Positions 16,890-26,258 are shown, counted from the first letter of the stretch. The stretch: 45,065 bases of DNA from an uncultured Clostridia bacterium (GCA_947629485.1 CANRDX010000011.1:1-45065); one strand, 5' to 3'. Made by a program: numbers and translations. Notes: generated by a model not told the origin, from the sequence alone.

Positions 16890-17444
16890 ATGGACGACGA
16901 ACGCATCATACAACTGTTCTTTGCGCGCGACGAGCTTGCGCTCTCCGCGCTCAGAGAGAAATACGGCGGGATCTTTCAGAGGATCGCCTTCAACATCACG
17001 CGCTCCGCGCCCGACGCGGAAGAGGTGGTGAGCGACGCCTACCTCGGCGCATGGAGAAGCATCCCGCCCAATCATCCAGATCCCCTTCTTCCCTATATCG
17101 CGGGCATCGTGCGCAACCTCGCGCTCAAAAAGACGAGGTATAACCGCGCGGGGAAGCGGCGGGGTGCGAGGCTCCCCCTCTATGAGCTGGAAGAGTGCCT
17201 TTCCGCCCCCTGCCTCACGCAGGACGACTTCGACGGAGAGGAGCTTGTCCGCCTCATCAACGGATTTTTGGAAGGGCTGGATCGAACGACGCGCGTCGCC
17301 TTCGTCAGAAGATATTGGTATTGCGACCCCGTGAAGGAGATCGCTTCCGCGCTCGGCATGCGGGCGCACGCGCTCACGATGCGCCTTGCACGCACGCGGG
17401 AAAAACTCGCGGCTTATCTCATGGAGGAGGGTATCACGGTATGA
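16890..17444 (+). CDS. ECF-type RNA polymerase sigma factor
   Basis: 184 residues. Sigma-70 region 2 covers residues about 10-90 (DAEEVVSDAYLGAWRSIP, YIAGIVRNLALKKTR) and region 4 about 125-180 (LDRTTRVAFVRRYWYCDPVKEIASALGMRAHALTMRLARTREKL). Regions 1 and 3 are absent, as in extracytoplasmic-function sigma factors. The ATG at 16890 has AAGG upstream and gives the usual N-terminus; the earlier start at 16845 overlaps a probable TAGAAT at 16868. Its stop overlaps the next gene by 4 bp, so the two products should be made together. Confidence 0.92.
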   Translation: MDDERIIQLFFARDELALSALREKYGGIFQRIAFNITRSAPDAEEVVSDAYLGAWRSIPPNHPDPLLPYIAGIVRNLALKKTRYNRAGKRRGARLPLYELEECLSAPCLTQDDFDGEELVRLINGFLEGLDRTTRVAFVRRYWYCDPVKEIASALGMRAHALTMRLARTREKLAAYLMEEGITV

Positions 17445-18127
17445 AGGAAAGTTTGTTTGAAGCGATCGCAAAGATCGACCCCAAATTTATCGAGGAAGCC
17501 GCCTCTCTTCCGCCCGCGCAGACGAGACGGTTCCCCCGCGCCGCGTTCGCAGGCATTGCCGCCGCCGCGCTCGCGGCGGCGATCCTCCCCACCGCGCTTC
17601 TGATCTCCTCCCACGGAAGCTCCGTCGCGGACGATACGCCCCCTTCTTACGTCACTCCGGGCGAGGAACCGGGCAAGGAGCCGGGCGGGGATCCGAGCGG
17701 CAGCGGCGATCCCGTCGACCCAGGCGGCGATACGGACATCTCGGACGGCCCCGGCGAGGGCGCGCAGACGGGCGCGCCTATGAGCCTCGGCGAAACGCGC
17801 ACCCTTCCCTCGGGTACGGAGATCGAATATCGGAGCAAGACCGACCATTCCATCACGATCTACATCAAAAAGGCGGACGACGCACCCGTCTATGTGCGGC
17901 TCACGGGGCGCAGCGGCACCGACTCTTACTACGCCTCCACCGACCCCCGCTATTCTGCGAACGGCATGCGCGTGGAAAACGGCATTACCATAACCGTGAA
18001 CGGAGAGAAGGGCGACTTCCCCTCCGCCGCGGGGCAGTATGAGATCGTCATCGATTTCGCCCCCCTGCGCACGCTGTGCAGCTCTTTGGACGACCTCTAT
18101 ACTTCCCTCGGCGCATTCTTCCTGTGA
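17441..18127 (+). CDS. Single-pass membrane protein, probable anti-sigma factor
   Basis: 228 residues. A ~30-residue cytoplasmic N-terminus (ESLFEAIAKIDPKFIEEA), one membrane helix near 32-52, a Gly/Pro/Asp/Glu-rich linker (GEEPGKEPGGDPSGSGDP) and a ~110-residue extracellular beta-rich domain. The zinc anti-sigma motif HxxxCxxC is absent. The anti-sigma role is inferred from the ATGA overlap with the sigma gene and the topology; the N-terminal segment resembles the DxxxI-x-VD-x-KFI-EEA start of clostridial sigma partner proteins. The ATG at 17441 follows GGAGG by a suitable gap. Longer frames overlap the sigma gene and are not real. Confidence 0.8.
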   Translation: MKESLFEAIAKIDPKFIEEAASLPPAQTRRFPRAAFAGIAAAALAAAILPTALLISSHGSSVADDTPPSYVTPGEEPGKEPGGDPSGSGDPVDPGGDTDISDGPGEGAQTGAPMSLGETRTLPSGTEIEYRSKTDHSITIYIKKADDAPVYVRLTGRSGTDSYYASTDPRYSANGMRVENGITITVNGEKGDFPSAAGQYEIVIDFAPLRTLCSSLDDLYTSLGAFFL

Positions 18128-18164
18128 GGGAAAGCTGTTCATGAAAGGGAAAGTATTCGCCTAC

Positions 18165-18345
18165 GGGGGAAAGGGTTTTAACCCCTCTGTCACTTCGTGA
18201 CATCTCCCCTTTCAGGGGCGACAAGAATAAAGTGATACTTCGACAAGCTCAGTATGACGTATTTAGAATGACACCCCTTCCGTCATGCCGCTCGCGGCAT
18301 GACACCCACCCCTCGAAGGGGTGGGCAAGGGTTTGCCCCCACCTG
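18165..18345. repeat. Mosaic intergenic repeat cluster R3
   Basis: Convergent gap of about 300 bp. It holds 'tgtcacttcgtgacatct' (18189 on, again at 42851), a shortened 'tacttcgacaagctcagtat' module (18237 on) and a 'ccttccgtcatgccgctcgc' module ending in a palindromic CACCCCTCGAAGGGGTG. No gene seen. Confidence 0.7.
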
Positions 18346-18367
18346 TTGCGGGCGGAGAGGATAAGAA

Positions 18368-18408
18368 AAGGCTTCCCGGGGAAAGGGGAAGCCGTTTTTT
18401 TGAGATGG
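18368..18408. terminator. Terminator hairpin between the sigma operon and trkA
   Basis: GGCTTCCC with GGGAAGCC stem near 18371-18395, a T-run on the plus side and TTTT on the minus side; it may serve both strands. Confidence 0.6.
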
Positions 18409-18424
18409 CAAAAATCGGGGCGCG

Positions 18425-19078
18425 TTACTTTTGTTTGTTCGTAAAGTTGAGAATGGTGACGGTGTTGCCGAACACGACGAGCTGGTCGCCTTCCTCAAAG
18501 ACGTATTCGCCGTCGAGCGAGGAGATGACTTCCCGCCCCTTTTTGATCGTGAGAATGTTCATGCCGAACTTCTTTCTCGGGTTGATATCCACGAGCTTCT
18601 TCTTGATCCATTTATCGGGGCAGGCGATCTCGAAGATGGAATACTCCGAATCGAGGTCGATATAGTTGATGACGTTGCTCGAATTGAGGCGGATCGCGAG
18701 TTTTTCGGCGATATCGTTATCGGGATAGATCACTTCGTCGGCGCCCGAGCGCATGAGGAATTTGCTCTGAATGCTCGTCGCCGCCTTTGAAATGACGCGC
18801 TTCGCCCCCAGATCGTGCAGATTGGAGGTGATTTCGAGGGAGGATTGGAAGTCCTCCCCGATCGCGACAATGCAGGCGTCGTATGAGGGAATATCCATCT
18901 TTTTGAGATTGTCGATATTCATGCAGTTGGCGATGAGCGCGTCGGTATATTTGGAGGCGAGCGAATTGACGATATCCTCGTTTTTATCGACGATCGTCAC
19001 CTCGTCGCCCATGCCGAGCATCTTTTCGCCCAGCGTGCGCCCGAATTTCCCCATACCGATGAGAAGAAAGGATTTCAT
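18425..19078 (-). CDS. Potassium uptake regulatory subunit, TrkA/KtrA family
   Basis: 217 residues. An N-terminal RCK/TrkA-N Rossmann domain has the nucleotide-binding GMGKFGRTLG at residues 8-17 and VDKNEDIVN; a C-terminal TrkA-C domain covers about 140-217. It forms a cytosolic ring that gates the KtrB/TrkH channel in response to ATP/ADP or NAD(H), and in some species c-di-AMP binds the C-domain. The ATG at 19078 has TAGGAG 8 nt upstream. It follows the channel gene by 28 bp, so the two form an operon. One RCK module matches KtrA rather than the duplicated TrkA. Confidence 0.93.
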   Translation of the reverse strand: MKSFLLIGMGKFGRTLGEKMLGMGDEVTIVDKNEDIVNSLASKYTDALIANCMNIDNLKKMDIPSYDACIVAIGEDFQSSLEITSNLHDLGAKRVISKAATSIQSKFLMRSGADEVIYPDNDIAEKLAIRLNSSNVINYIDLDSEYSIFEIACPDKWIKKKLVDINPRKKFGMNILTIKKGREVISSLDGEYVFEEGDQLVVFGNTVTILNFTNKQK

Positions 19079-19106
19079 GGTGTTCTCCTAATATTTTTTC
19101 GGCGGA

Positions 19107-20465
19107 TCAGCCGATGTAGAACATATCGACGGGACGGCGGATCTGCGCCGTGTCCCGCTTGCGCGAGAAGGCATAGGCGAGCGTGAACACGCCCACTCTC
19201 CCCGCATACATGAGCAGCATCAAAACGATCTTGGATACGACGCCGAGCGTCGGCGTGAAGTTCATCGAAAGCCCCACGGTGCCGATCGCGGAGACCGCCT
19301 CGAAGAGCGCCCTGCGGAACACGTCGCCGCCCGCGGGATCGGGTTCGACGGCGCAGATGATGACCGTCGCCGTGAGGATCATGAAGAGGTATGCCGCGAA
19401 GATCGCAAGCGCGCGCCCGAGCAGTTTTTTGTCGATGCGCCGTTTGCCGAGAACGATGTCGTCGGAGCTGCGGAATACCGCGATCATGCCCATGATGATC
19501 ACGGTGATCGTGCCCACCTTGATACCGCCCGCCGTGGAACCCGAGGAGCCGCCGATGAACATGAGCATGATCGTGAGCATGCTCCCGCTGCTCGAAAGCG
19601 TCGAGGGATCGGTGGTGGAGAATCCCGCGGTGCGCGCCGTCGTCGCGTTGAAGAAGGCGGAGAGCATCTTCTCCCCGAAGGAATACCCCGCATACGAGGG
19701 ATTGTTCCGCTCGAAGAGCAAAAAGAGCATCGTCGAAACGAACAGAAGCGCCGTGTTCACGCCGATGATCACCTTCGTGTAGAATTGGAATTTCTTGGGA
19801 TTGAAGCGGCAGTTGAGCACGTCGCCCCACACGCAAAATCCCACGCCGCCCACGATGATGAGCGCGCAGATGGTGAGAGAGACGAGGGGATCCGTCGCAT
19901 AGTGCATGAGAGAGGCTTCCGCGACCGCCGCGCCCCCCATGATATCGAACCCCGCGTTGCAGAAGGCGGAGACGGCGTGGAATACCGCATACCATATCCC
20001 CTTTGCGGCGCCGAAATCCCCGATAAAGCGAATGGAGAGAACTCCCGCGCCGAGCAGCTCGAAGCAGAGCGTTCCCACGACGATGCGCCGCACGAGCGCC
20101 CTCACTTCGCTGTACGTACCCCCCACGGACTGCATGACGGCGCGGCGTTCGTACTGCCCGAGATTGCGCCTTACGGCGATGAGGAGCAGGGAGATGAAGG
20201 TCATAAACCCCAGCCCGCCCAGCTGAATGAGGCAAAGCAGTACGATCTTGCCGAACAGCGTCCAATGCGTGCCCGTGACGACGGGCGTAAGCCCCGTGAC
20301 GCAGGTGGCGGAGACCGACGTGAAGAGCGCGTCGATATACGCCGTCCGCTCCGTCGAAGCGAAGGGCAGAATGAGAAGAATGCTTCCCGCGGCGATCACG
20401 GCAAGGTAGCCGAGCGCGAGATACATCCATACGTTCATTCTGTTTTTGATCCTCGGAAATTTCAT
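19107..20465 (-). CDS. Potassium transporter membrane subunit, TrkH/KtrB family
   Basis: 452 residues. Four M1-P-M2 repeats with the filter glycines visible in SVSATCVTGLTP, AFCNAGFD, ARTAGFSTTD and SAIGTVGLSM. I start at MKFPRIKNR (20465): the -10 box lies 10 nt upstream, and the longer frame runs through the -35. The first hydrophobic helix follows directly. It moves K+ (or Na+-coupled K+) with its RCK partner downstream. It is predicted to have a 3-4-nt leader. Confidence 0.93.
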   Translation of the reverse strand: MKFPRIKNRMNVWMYLALGYLAVIAAGSILLILPFASTERTAYIDALFTSVSATCVTGLTPVVTGTHWTLFGKIVLLCLIQLGGLGFMTFISLLLIAVRRNLGQYERRAVMQSVGGTYSEVRALVRRIVVGTLCFELLGAGVLSIRFIGDFGAAKGIWYAVFHAVSAFCNAGFDIMGGAAVAEASLMHYATDPLVSLTICALIIVGGVGFCVWGDVLNCRFNPKKFQFYTKVIIGVNTALLFVSTMLFLLFERNNPSYAGYSFGEKMLSAFFNATTARTAGFSTTDPSTLSSSGSMLTIMLMFIGGSSGSTAGGIKVGTITVIIMGMIAVFRSSDDIVLGKRRIDKKLLGRALAIFAAYLFMILTATVIICAVEPDPAGGDVFRRALFEAVSAIGTVGLSMNFTPTLGVVSKIVLMLLMYAGRVGVFTLAYAFSRKRDTAQIRRPVDMFYIG

Positions 20466-20504
20466 CGTCCTGCGAATTTTATCACTTCTTCTATGGTTTG
20501 TCAA
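20465..20504 (-). promoter_or_regulatory. Promoter of the potassium uptake operon
   Basis: TTGACA (complement of 20499-20504), 17-bp spacer, TAAAAT (complement of 20476-20481), 10 nt to ATG 20465. This leaves about 3 nt of leader; the AGGA before the ATG is too close to act as a ribosome site. Confidence 0.8.
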
Positions 20505-20521
20505 ACGATTTTCCGTTCTTT

Positions 20522-23500
20522 CTATGCGAGGGAGATCCTATCCGAAACGGAGCGGACGAACAGCCCCTTCTCCTCGCCGTAGGCGACGCAGTTGCGCAGA
20601 TACGCTTCTCCCCTCTCCCCGCTCATGCCTGTAAAGACCGCCGAGACGAGGGCGTAGAGTTCGTCCATATACAGGGCGACCCTGTCTTCGAGGGCGCATT
20701 TGACGAGGGAGACCACCTCGTAGACGGTGTAATCTTCCTCCGACTTGCGGACGGCGGGAGAAGGCTCGGCGCGGAACTTGCCGATCTGCAACGCGGCGGG
20801 CCTCTTGTAGTAGTAATCCACGCCCATCACGCGGTCGCGGGAGAAGGCGCACGAGCCGATGAGCGCGTCGAGGCGGGCGTCTACCCGCGTGCCGCTCTTG
20901 GCGACGCCGAAGCTCGCAAGGCACCGCTTGCGCAGGAAGGCGTGCGAGATCGGCTCCTCCGCCGCCACGATCTCTTTGAGACGGGCGACGATCGCCCCGT
21001 CGTTTTCCCCGCCCGTGACGAACGCCGCGGTCTCTCCGCCCTCCGACGCGATCGCGCGGTAGGGCTTTTTATATTTGGAGATCCACGCGTCGCCGTGCTT
21101 TTCGGCGCCCGTGAGACGATCCAAAACATCCTTGATCCGCTTGATCTCGCGCTTGGGGTTGTTGTAGTAATTGACGGTGTTCACGCGAACGATGTGCCAA
21201 TTCCCGCGTTTGAGCGTCTGCACCTGCAAGATGTTTCTATCCTTTACCGAGAAAGTATCGGCGCCGTCGCACAGGATCCCCAGCACAAAGCGGCGCTTGT
21301 TGTTGGGATCGACGACGGCGACATCCACCTTAAAGTCGGAGGCGCCCACGTCGTAGCGGCAATCGAATCCGTATGCCGAGAGGTCGGCTGCGATGAATTT
21401 CCCGATCCCCGCGCCGCCGCGCACGAAGCCCGACTTCACCGCCAGCGTCGTCCTGCCCTTTTCGGCAAATTCGAGGAAGGCTTTCAGCCCCGCCACGCCC
21501 TTCGACGAGGTCTTGGAGAGGTCGATCATGGCGGACGTCATCGTGGAGAATACGAGCATCTCCTCCCTTGCGCGGGAGACGGCGACGTTGAGCCGCCGCC
21601 AGCCGCCCGCCTGATTAAGGGGTCCGAAGTTGAGGGAAAGGCGCCCCATTCTGTCCGGCCCGTAGCAGACGGAGAAAAGAATGACGTCGCGCTCGTCGCC
21701 CTGCACGTTTTCGAGGTTCTTGACGAAGAGCGGTTCCTCGCGGTCGTAGGCGGCGGAGTCGAGTTTGAGCCGCAGGAGTTCTTTGGACAAAAGCCGTTCG
21801 ATATCCTCCTGCTGGGCGCTCGAAAAGGTGACGATCCCCATGCTCGAACGGGAGAGGACGGGATCGGAGAGACGGCGCACCACCTCTTTGACGAGCGCCT
21901 CCGCCTCGGCGCGGTTGCGCTTGGTGAAGCCGCGGTCGTACACCCCGTCTACCAAGACGAGTTTGACCTTGCTTTCGAGCGCGTCGGGCGAGGGGAAGGT
22001 GCAGAGGCGGTTGTCGTAGTACATGCTGTTGGAGAAGGCGATCAGGCTCTCGTGCTTGCTCCGATAGTGCCAGAGTAGATGGCGTTCGGGCATGCCGAGG
22101 GCGAGACAGTCGTCGAGCACGCTTTCGAGATCCTCGTTTTCGAGGTCCTCTTCGTCGGTATAGGCGCTGTGGAAGAACGCCGTGGGCGGGAGCTGTTTGG
22201 GATCGCCCACGACGATCGCCGCCTTCGCCCGCGCGATCGCGCCCACCGCCTCGGCGGTGGACATCTGCGACGCTTCGTCGAAAATGACCATGTCGAAGAC
22301 GTTCGCCGTCGGCGCGAGATACTGCGCCGCCGTAATGGGGCTCATGAGAAGGCAGGGGCAGACCGCGGCGGAAAGCGTGGGGATCTCGGAAAGGAGACTG
22401 CGGATCCCCGAGCCGCGCAGATTGCTCTTGGAGAGCCGCGTGAACGCCGCAAGTTCGAGGGCGAGGCTGCCCTCTTCGTCTTGCTTGGGAAGGCGGGAGA
22501 TGAGTTTGGCGCGGATATAGGCGCGGGTGAGCTTGGCGTATTCCTCCCACGCGAGGCGGAATTTTTCCACCGTGTCTTCGAGGGTACCCACCGTCATGCG
22601 GGAGAGGGCGGGATCGGAGGGGATCGCGATTTCGAGGAAGTTCTTATAGACGTTCTTCTCGAAGCCCGCGAGCACGTTCTCCACTTTGAGCCTTCCGCTT
22701 TCGAGGGCGTCTGTGATGAAATTCAGCCCGCACGAGGAGAGTTTCTTTGCCGTCGCCTTGTACATGCACCAATTCGGGAGCATATCCACGTTGTCGATGA
22801 GGGCGGAAGCCTTTGAATAGAAGTAGTCTAAAACATCCTCTCCGCGGATCTTCTCCCGCACGCCGCCCGTGACTTTGAGGAAGCTCTCCTCGGCGGCGAA
22901 ATAGCTCTCCGTCGCCTTGATGTAGCCGTCGAGCACGGGCATGGTATAGCCGTTTGCCGCGCGAATGCACATGCCGTTGAAGGCGTCTGCATTGTAGTCG
23001 AGAAAGGCGGATGCGCAGTCTGTGTGCAGGGAATAGAGATCGGCGAGGAATTCGTTGCGCTTTTTGAACACGATCCGCCCCGCGCGGTCGGTGAACGCCG
23101 CGGAGAGCGTTGTGTTCTCTTTGATCCGGCGGATCGCGCCGTCGATATCGGCGAGCGTGCGGAGGAATTTGGGGTAGTCCTCCTCCGCGATCTCGTGGAG
23201 CGCGACCTTCTGCAACTGCTTTGCCGCGGCACGCGCGGTGCGCGAGAGCCGCCAATCGCCCCCCTGTTCGAGATATTTGCCGATCTCTTCGCATTCCTCC
23301 GTATCCACAAGGGTGCGGAAATGGCGGTAGTAGTAGGCGAGGCAGGCATCTAACCTTCTGTTGGCGTTGTAGAAGAGGTAGAACGCGCCCTCTTCCACGC
23401 CCGCAAAATATTTATCGCACACGCCCGTAAGGAGCCTGCGCGCGATGTCCGCGACGGTGACGATCTTCTTGCGCGTGAGCGTGGAGACGCGCTGGCGGTA

Positions 23501-26104
23501 GAATTCGAGGAAGAGCGCCAAGAACGAGCGCAGATGCTTGATCTCCGCGAGCACGACTTCGGACGCACAGAACACGCGGTCTCTGATCGTCTGCGAATAT
23601 TCCGTGAGATTGACGTTTTCAAAGGGGGAATTGCAGACGCCGCCGCATTCCTTCGCCGCCGCCGCAGCCGAGAGGATCATGCTCTTGTATTCGGAGAGCT
23701 TCTGCTCGGTGAGCGTATCGTAGAAGGCGCTCTCGATATCGAGGATATCGGGCGCGCTCTTGTTTTCGAGATAGCCGAGGACGGCGCCGTAGACGGAGAT
23801 GCCCAATCTGCGCTTCTTGTGGAGGGCGCGCATCGGCTCTTTCAGCTCCTCGCGAAGGGCGACAAGCTCGCGCGTGCGCTCCCCGAAGGAGACTTCCTCC
23901 TCCCCCGCGAGGGAGAGCGTGTGCTCCATTCTGCGCAGGACGTCTGCCTTGTCCGTTTTGTTGGAGTGCAGTTCGAGGCAGAAATCGCCGATGCCGATGC
24001 CGTCGAGACGCTTCTTCACGACGTCGAGCGCGGCCTTCTTCTCCGCCACGAAGAGCACCCTTTTGCCCGCGGCGAGCGCGTTTGCGATCATGTTCGAGAT
24101 CGTCTGGCTCTTGCCCGTTCCGGGCGGGCCGTGGAGCACAAAGGAGGCACCCGTGCCCGAGAGAGATACCGCGCTGAACTGCGAACTGTCGGCGGGAAGG
24201 GGCAGCAGGACCTCGGAGGGATCCCCTTCGTCCTCCTCCGCCGCGGCGACCGCCTCCCGCCGCTCCGCGCGCCCCGAGAGGAGCGCCGCGATGTTGGCGT
24301 TCTTCTTGAATTCGTCGATGTGATATCTGACGTCGTTCCAGAGCAAAAATCTCTGGAAGGAGAAGGCGGAGACGTAGACGTCTTCGACCACCTCCCATCC
24401 GCGCATGTTCGCCGTCTCCGCGCGCACCATCGCGAGGATCTCGGCGATTTTGAGCGAGGAGACGTCGCCCCCCAGCCCGCGGATATCGATGTTGAATTCC
24501 TGTTTGAGATATTCGAGCAGCGTCGCGTTGACCGAATAGCCCTCTTCCCCCGCCGCGAGGGAGAACGCCTCGTTCCCCTTTGCGCGGGAGAGCCGCACGG
24601 GTGCGAGCACGAGGGGCGCGAACTTCCGCCCGCCGTCTTCCTTGCTCACATAGCGCAAGAATCCGTAGGCGAGATAGAGGATGCGCGCGCCCGCCTCTTC
24701 CTGCGCTTCGCGGTTGCGGCGAAGGAGTTTGAGGGCGGTCTCGGAGAGCGTCTTTGCGTCGGTGAGAACGCGGAGCGTCCCCTTTTGCTGTTCGAGCGTG
24801 ATGAGGGCCTTCTTCTGCGGGGTATTCTCGGCGCCGAACTTCTCTTCCGTGCCGCCCGCGCGCAGTTTCATGCCCCCGCTCTCGACGAGGCGCGCCTGCA
24901 TCGCGTCGGCGTCCGCACAGGCGAGGTGCAGGGCGTTCTTCCCCGTAAAGGCGAGCAGGGCGTTCTTCCCCGTGAGATCGAGGAGCCGCCTCTCCCACTG
25001 CTTGTTCTTGGGCTGTTTGCCACCGAGTTTGAGGTTTTTGAAGAGGGGCAGGGGGGCGGGAGAACCCTCTTCGCTCTCCTCGCGGTAGACCTCGTACCCT
25101 TTCAGCCCCTTGCCGCGCATGGGGCATACCGCCACGCCGCCCAGCCTGCAACGGCGGATATCGACGAAGCTCTCGAACCACCCCTCTTTGAGCTTGGCTT
25201 TGAAGTGATTTTCCGAGGGCGTGAAGAGGGTGTTGCGGTCTACGAACAGATCTTCCGCATCGAAAAAGGTGAGGTTGTTGATCCCGTCCGCCGTGTATTT
25301 GGAGATGATATCCGCGTCGTCGAAGGCGGTATCGAGGAAACAGCTGTCGTACAGCCACACGCCCACGCCCACGCCGTTCTTCCCGAGCGCAAGCACGGGA
25401 TGAAGGCGCGCCGCTTCCAGACAGGACGCGGCGAAGAGGGCGAGTTGAAAGACGGTCGCGTTCTTCTCCTTCAAAAGCGCCTCGCGCGAGGCGGAGAGAG
25501 GCGCGGAGAGATCGCACGGGTCGTTCCGTTCGATCCCGCACGCCTTGATCGCGGCATAGACGGCGGCAATGATCTGCCGCACGGCGTTCTTATCCGTGCC
25601 CGCATAGCCGTAGAACTCCGCGTCCGCTTTCCACCGTTTGAGGCGTTTGCCCGCGTCCGCCAGCACGACGGAACAATCGGGCAGACGGGGGCGGACAAAG
25701 GCGGCGACGCGCTCGCTGTTGCCCGAAAGCCCCTCCCACCAATCGAAGGGAAGCGCGGTGATCTCGCAGGTCTCCGAGGCGACCTCTTTGCCCTCGTGCT
25801 TTGCCGTCACTTTGACCGCGATCTGTTTGAGCGCGTCGTTCTCGGCAAGATAGAGCGGCGAGAAAATGTTGCTCACTTCGAGGCGCACGGCGCTCTCGAA
25901 GGGGACGGACACCTCTTCCTCGAAGGGAACGATCAGCCCCTCCGTCCCCACGGCGGAGACGGTGAGCTGCGCGGCTTCTTCAAAACCGCTCCTGATCTTG
26001 ACGGAAGCCGACGTTTTGAGAATGTAATCGAGATACCCCGCATACTTCGGGAAGCGGGGTTCCAGCTTGAATTTTTCCGTTAAATTGCGTTTTTTGGGTG
26101 CCAT
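20522..26104 (-). CDS. Giant superfamily 1 helicase, DUF4011/DUF3320 type with C-terminal nuclease-like domain
   Basis: 1860 residues. Order: an N-terminal beta-rich region; DUF4011 beginning RRLLDLTGKNALLAF near 376; Walker A HGPPGTGKSQTISN near 660; a long helical insertion; Walker B VIFDEASQMS near 1276; GDPKQLPPT near 1303; VQGDERDVILFSVCYG and LNVAVSRAREE near 1508; a Vsr-like PD-(D/E)XK domain near 1580-1680; and DUF3320 near 1720-1860. Family members are DNA2/NAM7-like and of uncertain role, some suspected in defence or DNA maintenance. The nuclease motif reads GILCDG where relatives usually have GIECDG, so cleavage may be lost. Start MAPKKRN has AAGGA upstream. It stands alone between ktrB and yraN. 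Confidence 0.9.
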   Translation of the reverse strand: MAPKKRNLTEKFKLEPRFPKYAGYLDYILKTSASVKIRSGFEEAAQLTVSAVGTEGLIVPFEEEVSVPFESAVRLEVSNIFSPLYLAENDALKQIAVKVTAKHEGKEVASETCEITALPFDWWEGLSGNSERVAAFVRPRLPDCSVVLADAGKRLKRWKADAEFYGYAGTDKNAVRQIIAAVYAAIKACGIERNDPCDLSAPLSASREALLKEKNATVFQLALFAASCLEAARLHPVLALGKNGVGVGVWLYDSCFLDTAFDDADIISKYTADGINNLTFFDAEDLFVDRNTLFTPSENHFKAKLKEGWFESFVDIRRCRLGGVAVCPMRGKGLKGYEVYREESEEGSPAPLPLFKNLKLGGKQPKNKQWERRLLDLTGKNALLAFTGKNALHLACADADAMQARLVESGGMKLRAGGTEEKFGAENTPQKKALITLEQQKGTLRVLTDAKTLSETALKLLRRNREAQEEAGARILYLAYGFLRYVSKEDGGRKFAPLVLAPVRLSRAKGNEAFSLAAGEEGYSVNATLLEYLKQEFNIDIRGLGGDVSSLKIAEILAMVRAETANMRGWEVVEDVYVSAFSFQRFLLWNDVRYHIDEFKKNANIAALLSGRAERREAVAAAEEDEGDPSEVLLPLPADSSQFSAVSLSGTGASFVLHGPPGTGKSQTISNMIANALAAGKRVLFVAEKKAALDVVKKRLDGIGIGDFCLELHSNKTDKADVLRRMEHTLSLAGEEEVSFGERTRELVALREELKEPMRALHKKRRLGISVYGAVLGYLENKSAPDILDIESAFYDTLTEQKLSEYKSMILSAAAAAKECGGVCNSPFENVNLTEYSQTIRDRVFCASEVVLAEIKHLRSFLALFLEFYRQRVSTLTRKKIVTVADIARRLLTGVCDKYFAGVEEGAFYLFYNANRRLDACLAYYYRHFRTLVDTEECEEIGKYLEQGGDWRLSRTARAAAKQLQKVALHEIAEEDYPKFLRTLADIDGAIRRIKENTTLSAAFTDRAGRIVFKKRNEFLADLYSLHTDCASAFLDYNADAFNGMCIRAANGYTMPVLDGYIKATESYFAAEESFLKVTGGVREKIRGEDVLDYFYSKASALIDNVDMLPNWCMYKATAKKLSSCGLNFITDALESGRLKVENVLAGFEKNVYKNFLEIAIPSDPALSRMTVGTLEDTVEKFRLAWEEYAKLTRAYIRAKLISRLPKQDEEGSLALELAAFTRLSKSNLRGSGIRSLLSEIPTLSAAVCPCLLMSPITAAQYLAPTANVFDMVIFDEASQMSTAEAVGAIARAKAAIVVGDPKQLPPTAFFHSAYTDEEDLENEDLESVLDDCLALGMPERHLLWHYRSKHESLIAFSNSMYYDNRLCTFPSPDALESKVKLVLVDGVYDRGFTKRNRAEAEALVKEVVRRLSDPVLSRSSMGIVTFSSAQQEDIERLLSKELLRLKLDSAAYDREEPLFVKNLENVQGDERDVILFSVCYGPDRMGRLSLNFGPLNQAGGWRRLNVAVSRAREEMLVFSTMTSAMIDLSKTSSKGVAGLKAFLEFAEKGRTTLAVKSGFVRGGAGIGKFIAADLSAYGFDCRYDVGASDFKVDVAVVDPNNKRRFVLGILCDGADTFSVKDRNILQVQTLKRGNWHIVRVNTVNYYNNPKREIKRIKDVLDRLTGAEKHGDAWISKYKKPYRAIASEGGETAAFVTGGENDGAIVARLKEIVAAEEPISHAFLRKRCLASFGVAKSGTRVDARLDALIGSCAFSRDRVMGVDYYYKRPAALQIGKFRAEPSPAVRKSEEDYTVYEVVSLVKCALEDRVALYMDELYALVSAVFTGMSGERGEAYLRNCVAYGEEKGLFVRSVSDRISLA

Positions 26105-26163
26105 AACCATCCTTATGCCCGCGCGCGCAACGCAGGTCAAAATTATTGCGTAGAATCTTTTTT

Positions 26164-26192
26164 ATTATACCATTCCTCCGCAAAAAAAGCAA
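26164..26192 (-). promoter_or_regulatory. Probable promoter of the giant helicase gene
   Basis: TATAAT (complement of 26164-26169) with a 17-bp spacer to a poor TTGCTT -35. This gives a leader of about 50 nt. A second option, TTGACC-17-CATAAG ending 7 nt before the ATG, cannot be excluded. Confidence 0.45.
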
Positions 26193-26220
26193 CGTCCGCC
26201 GCGCGCTTGCGGAAAATTTT

Positions 26221-26258
26221 TCCGAAAAAGAAAAACGCGTTTCAAATGAACGCGTTTT
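26221..26258 (-). terminator. Terminator of the tmk-yraN operon
   Basis: Perfect 10-bp stem (26232-26241 with 26249-26258), 7-nt loop, then a T-rich tail on the minus strand. The yraN stop codon lies in the loop and stem edge, so the hairpin overlaps the coding end. Confidence 0.85.

Noticed and set aside
17195-17440. Upstream extension of the anti-sigma frame within the sigma gene
   Set aside because: The start at 17441 has a ribosome site and stop overlap; the extension is Arg-rich shadow sequence.
23534-26083. 849-codon open frame antisense to the giant helicase
   Set aside because: Long antisense frames arise from the GC-biased third codon positions of the helicase gene; the translation is low-complexity Arg/Glu-rich and matches no family.
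20522-26104. Part of a multi-gene phage-defence island
   Set aside because: Flanking genes are potassium uptake and ribosome/tRNA housekeeping genes; no methylase, toxin or other defence partner is adjacent.
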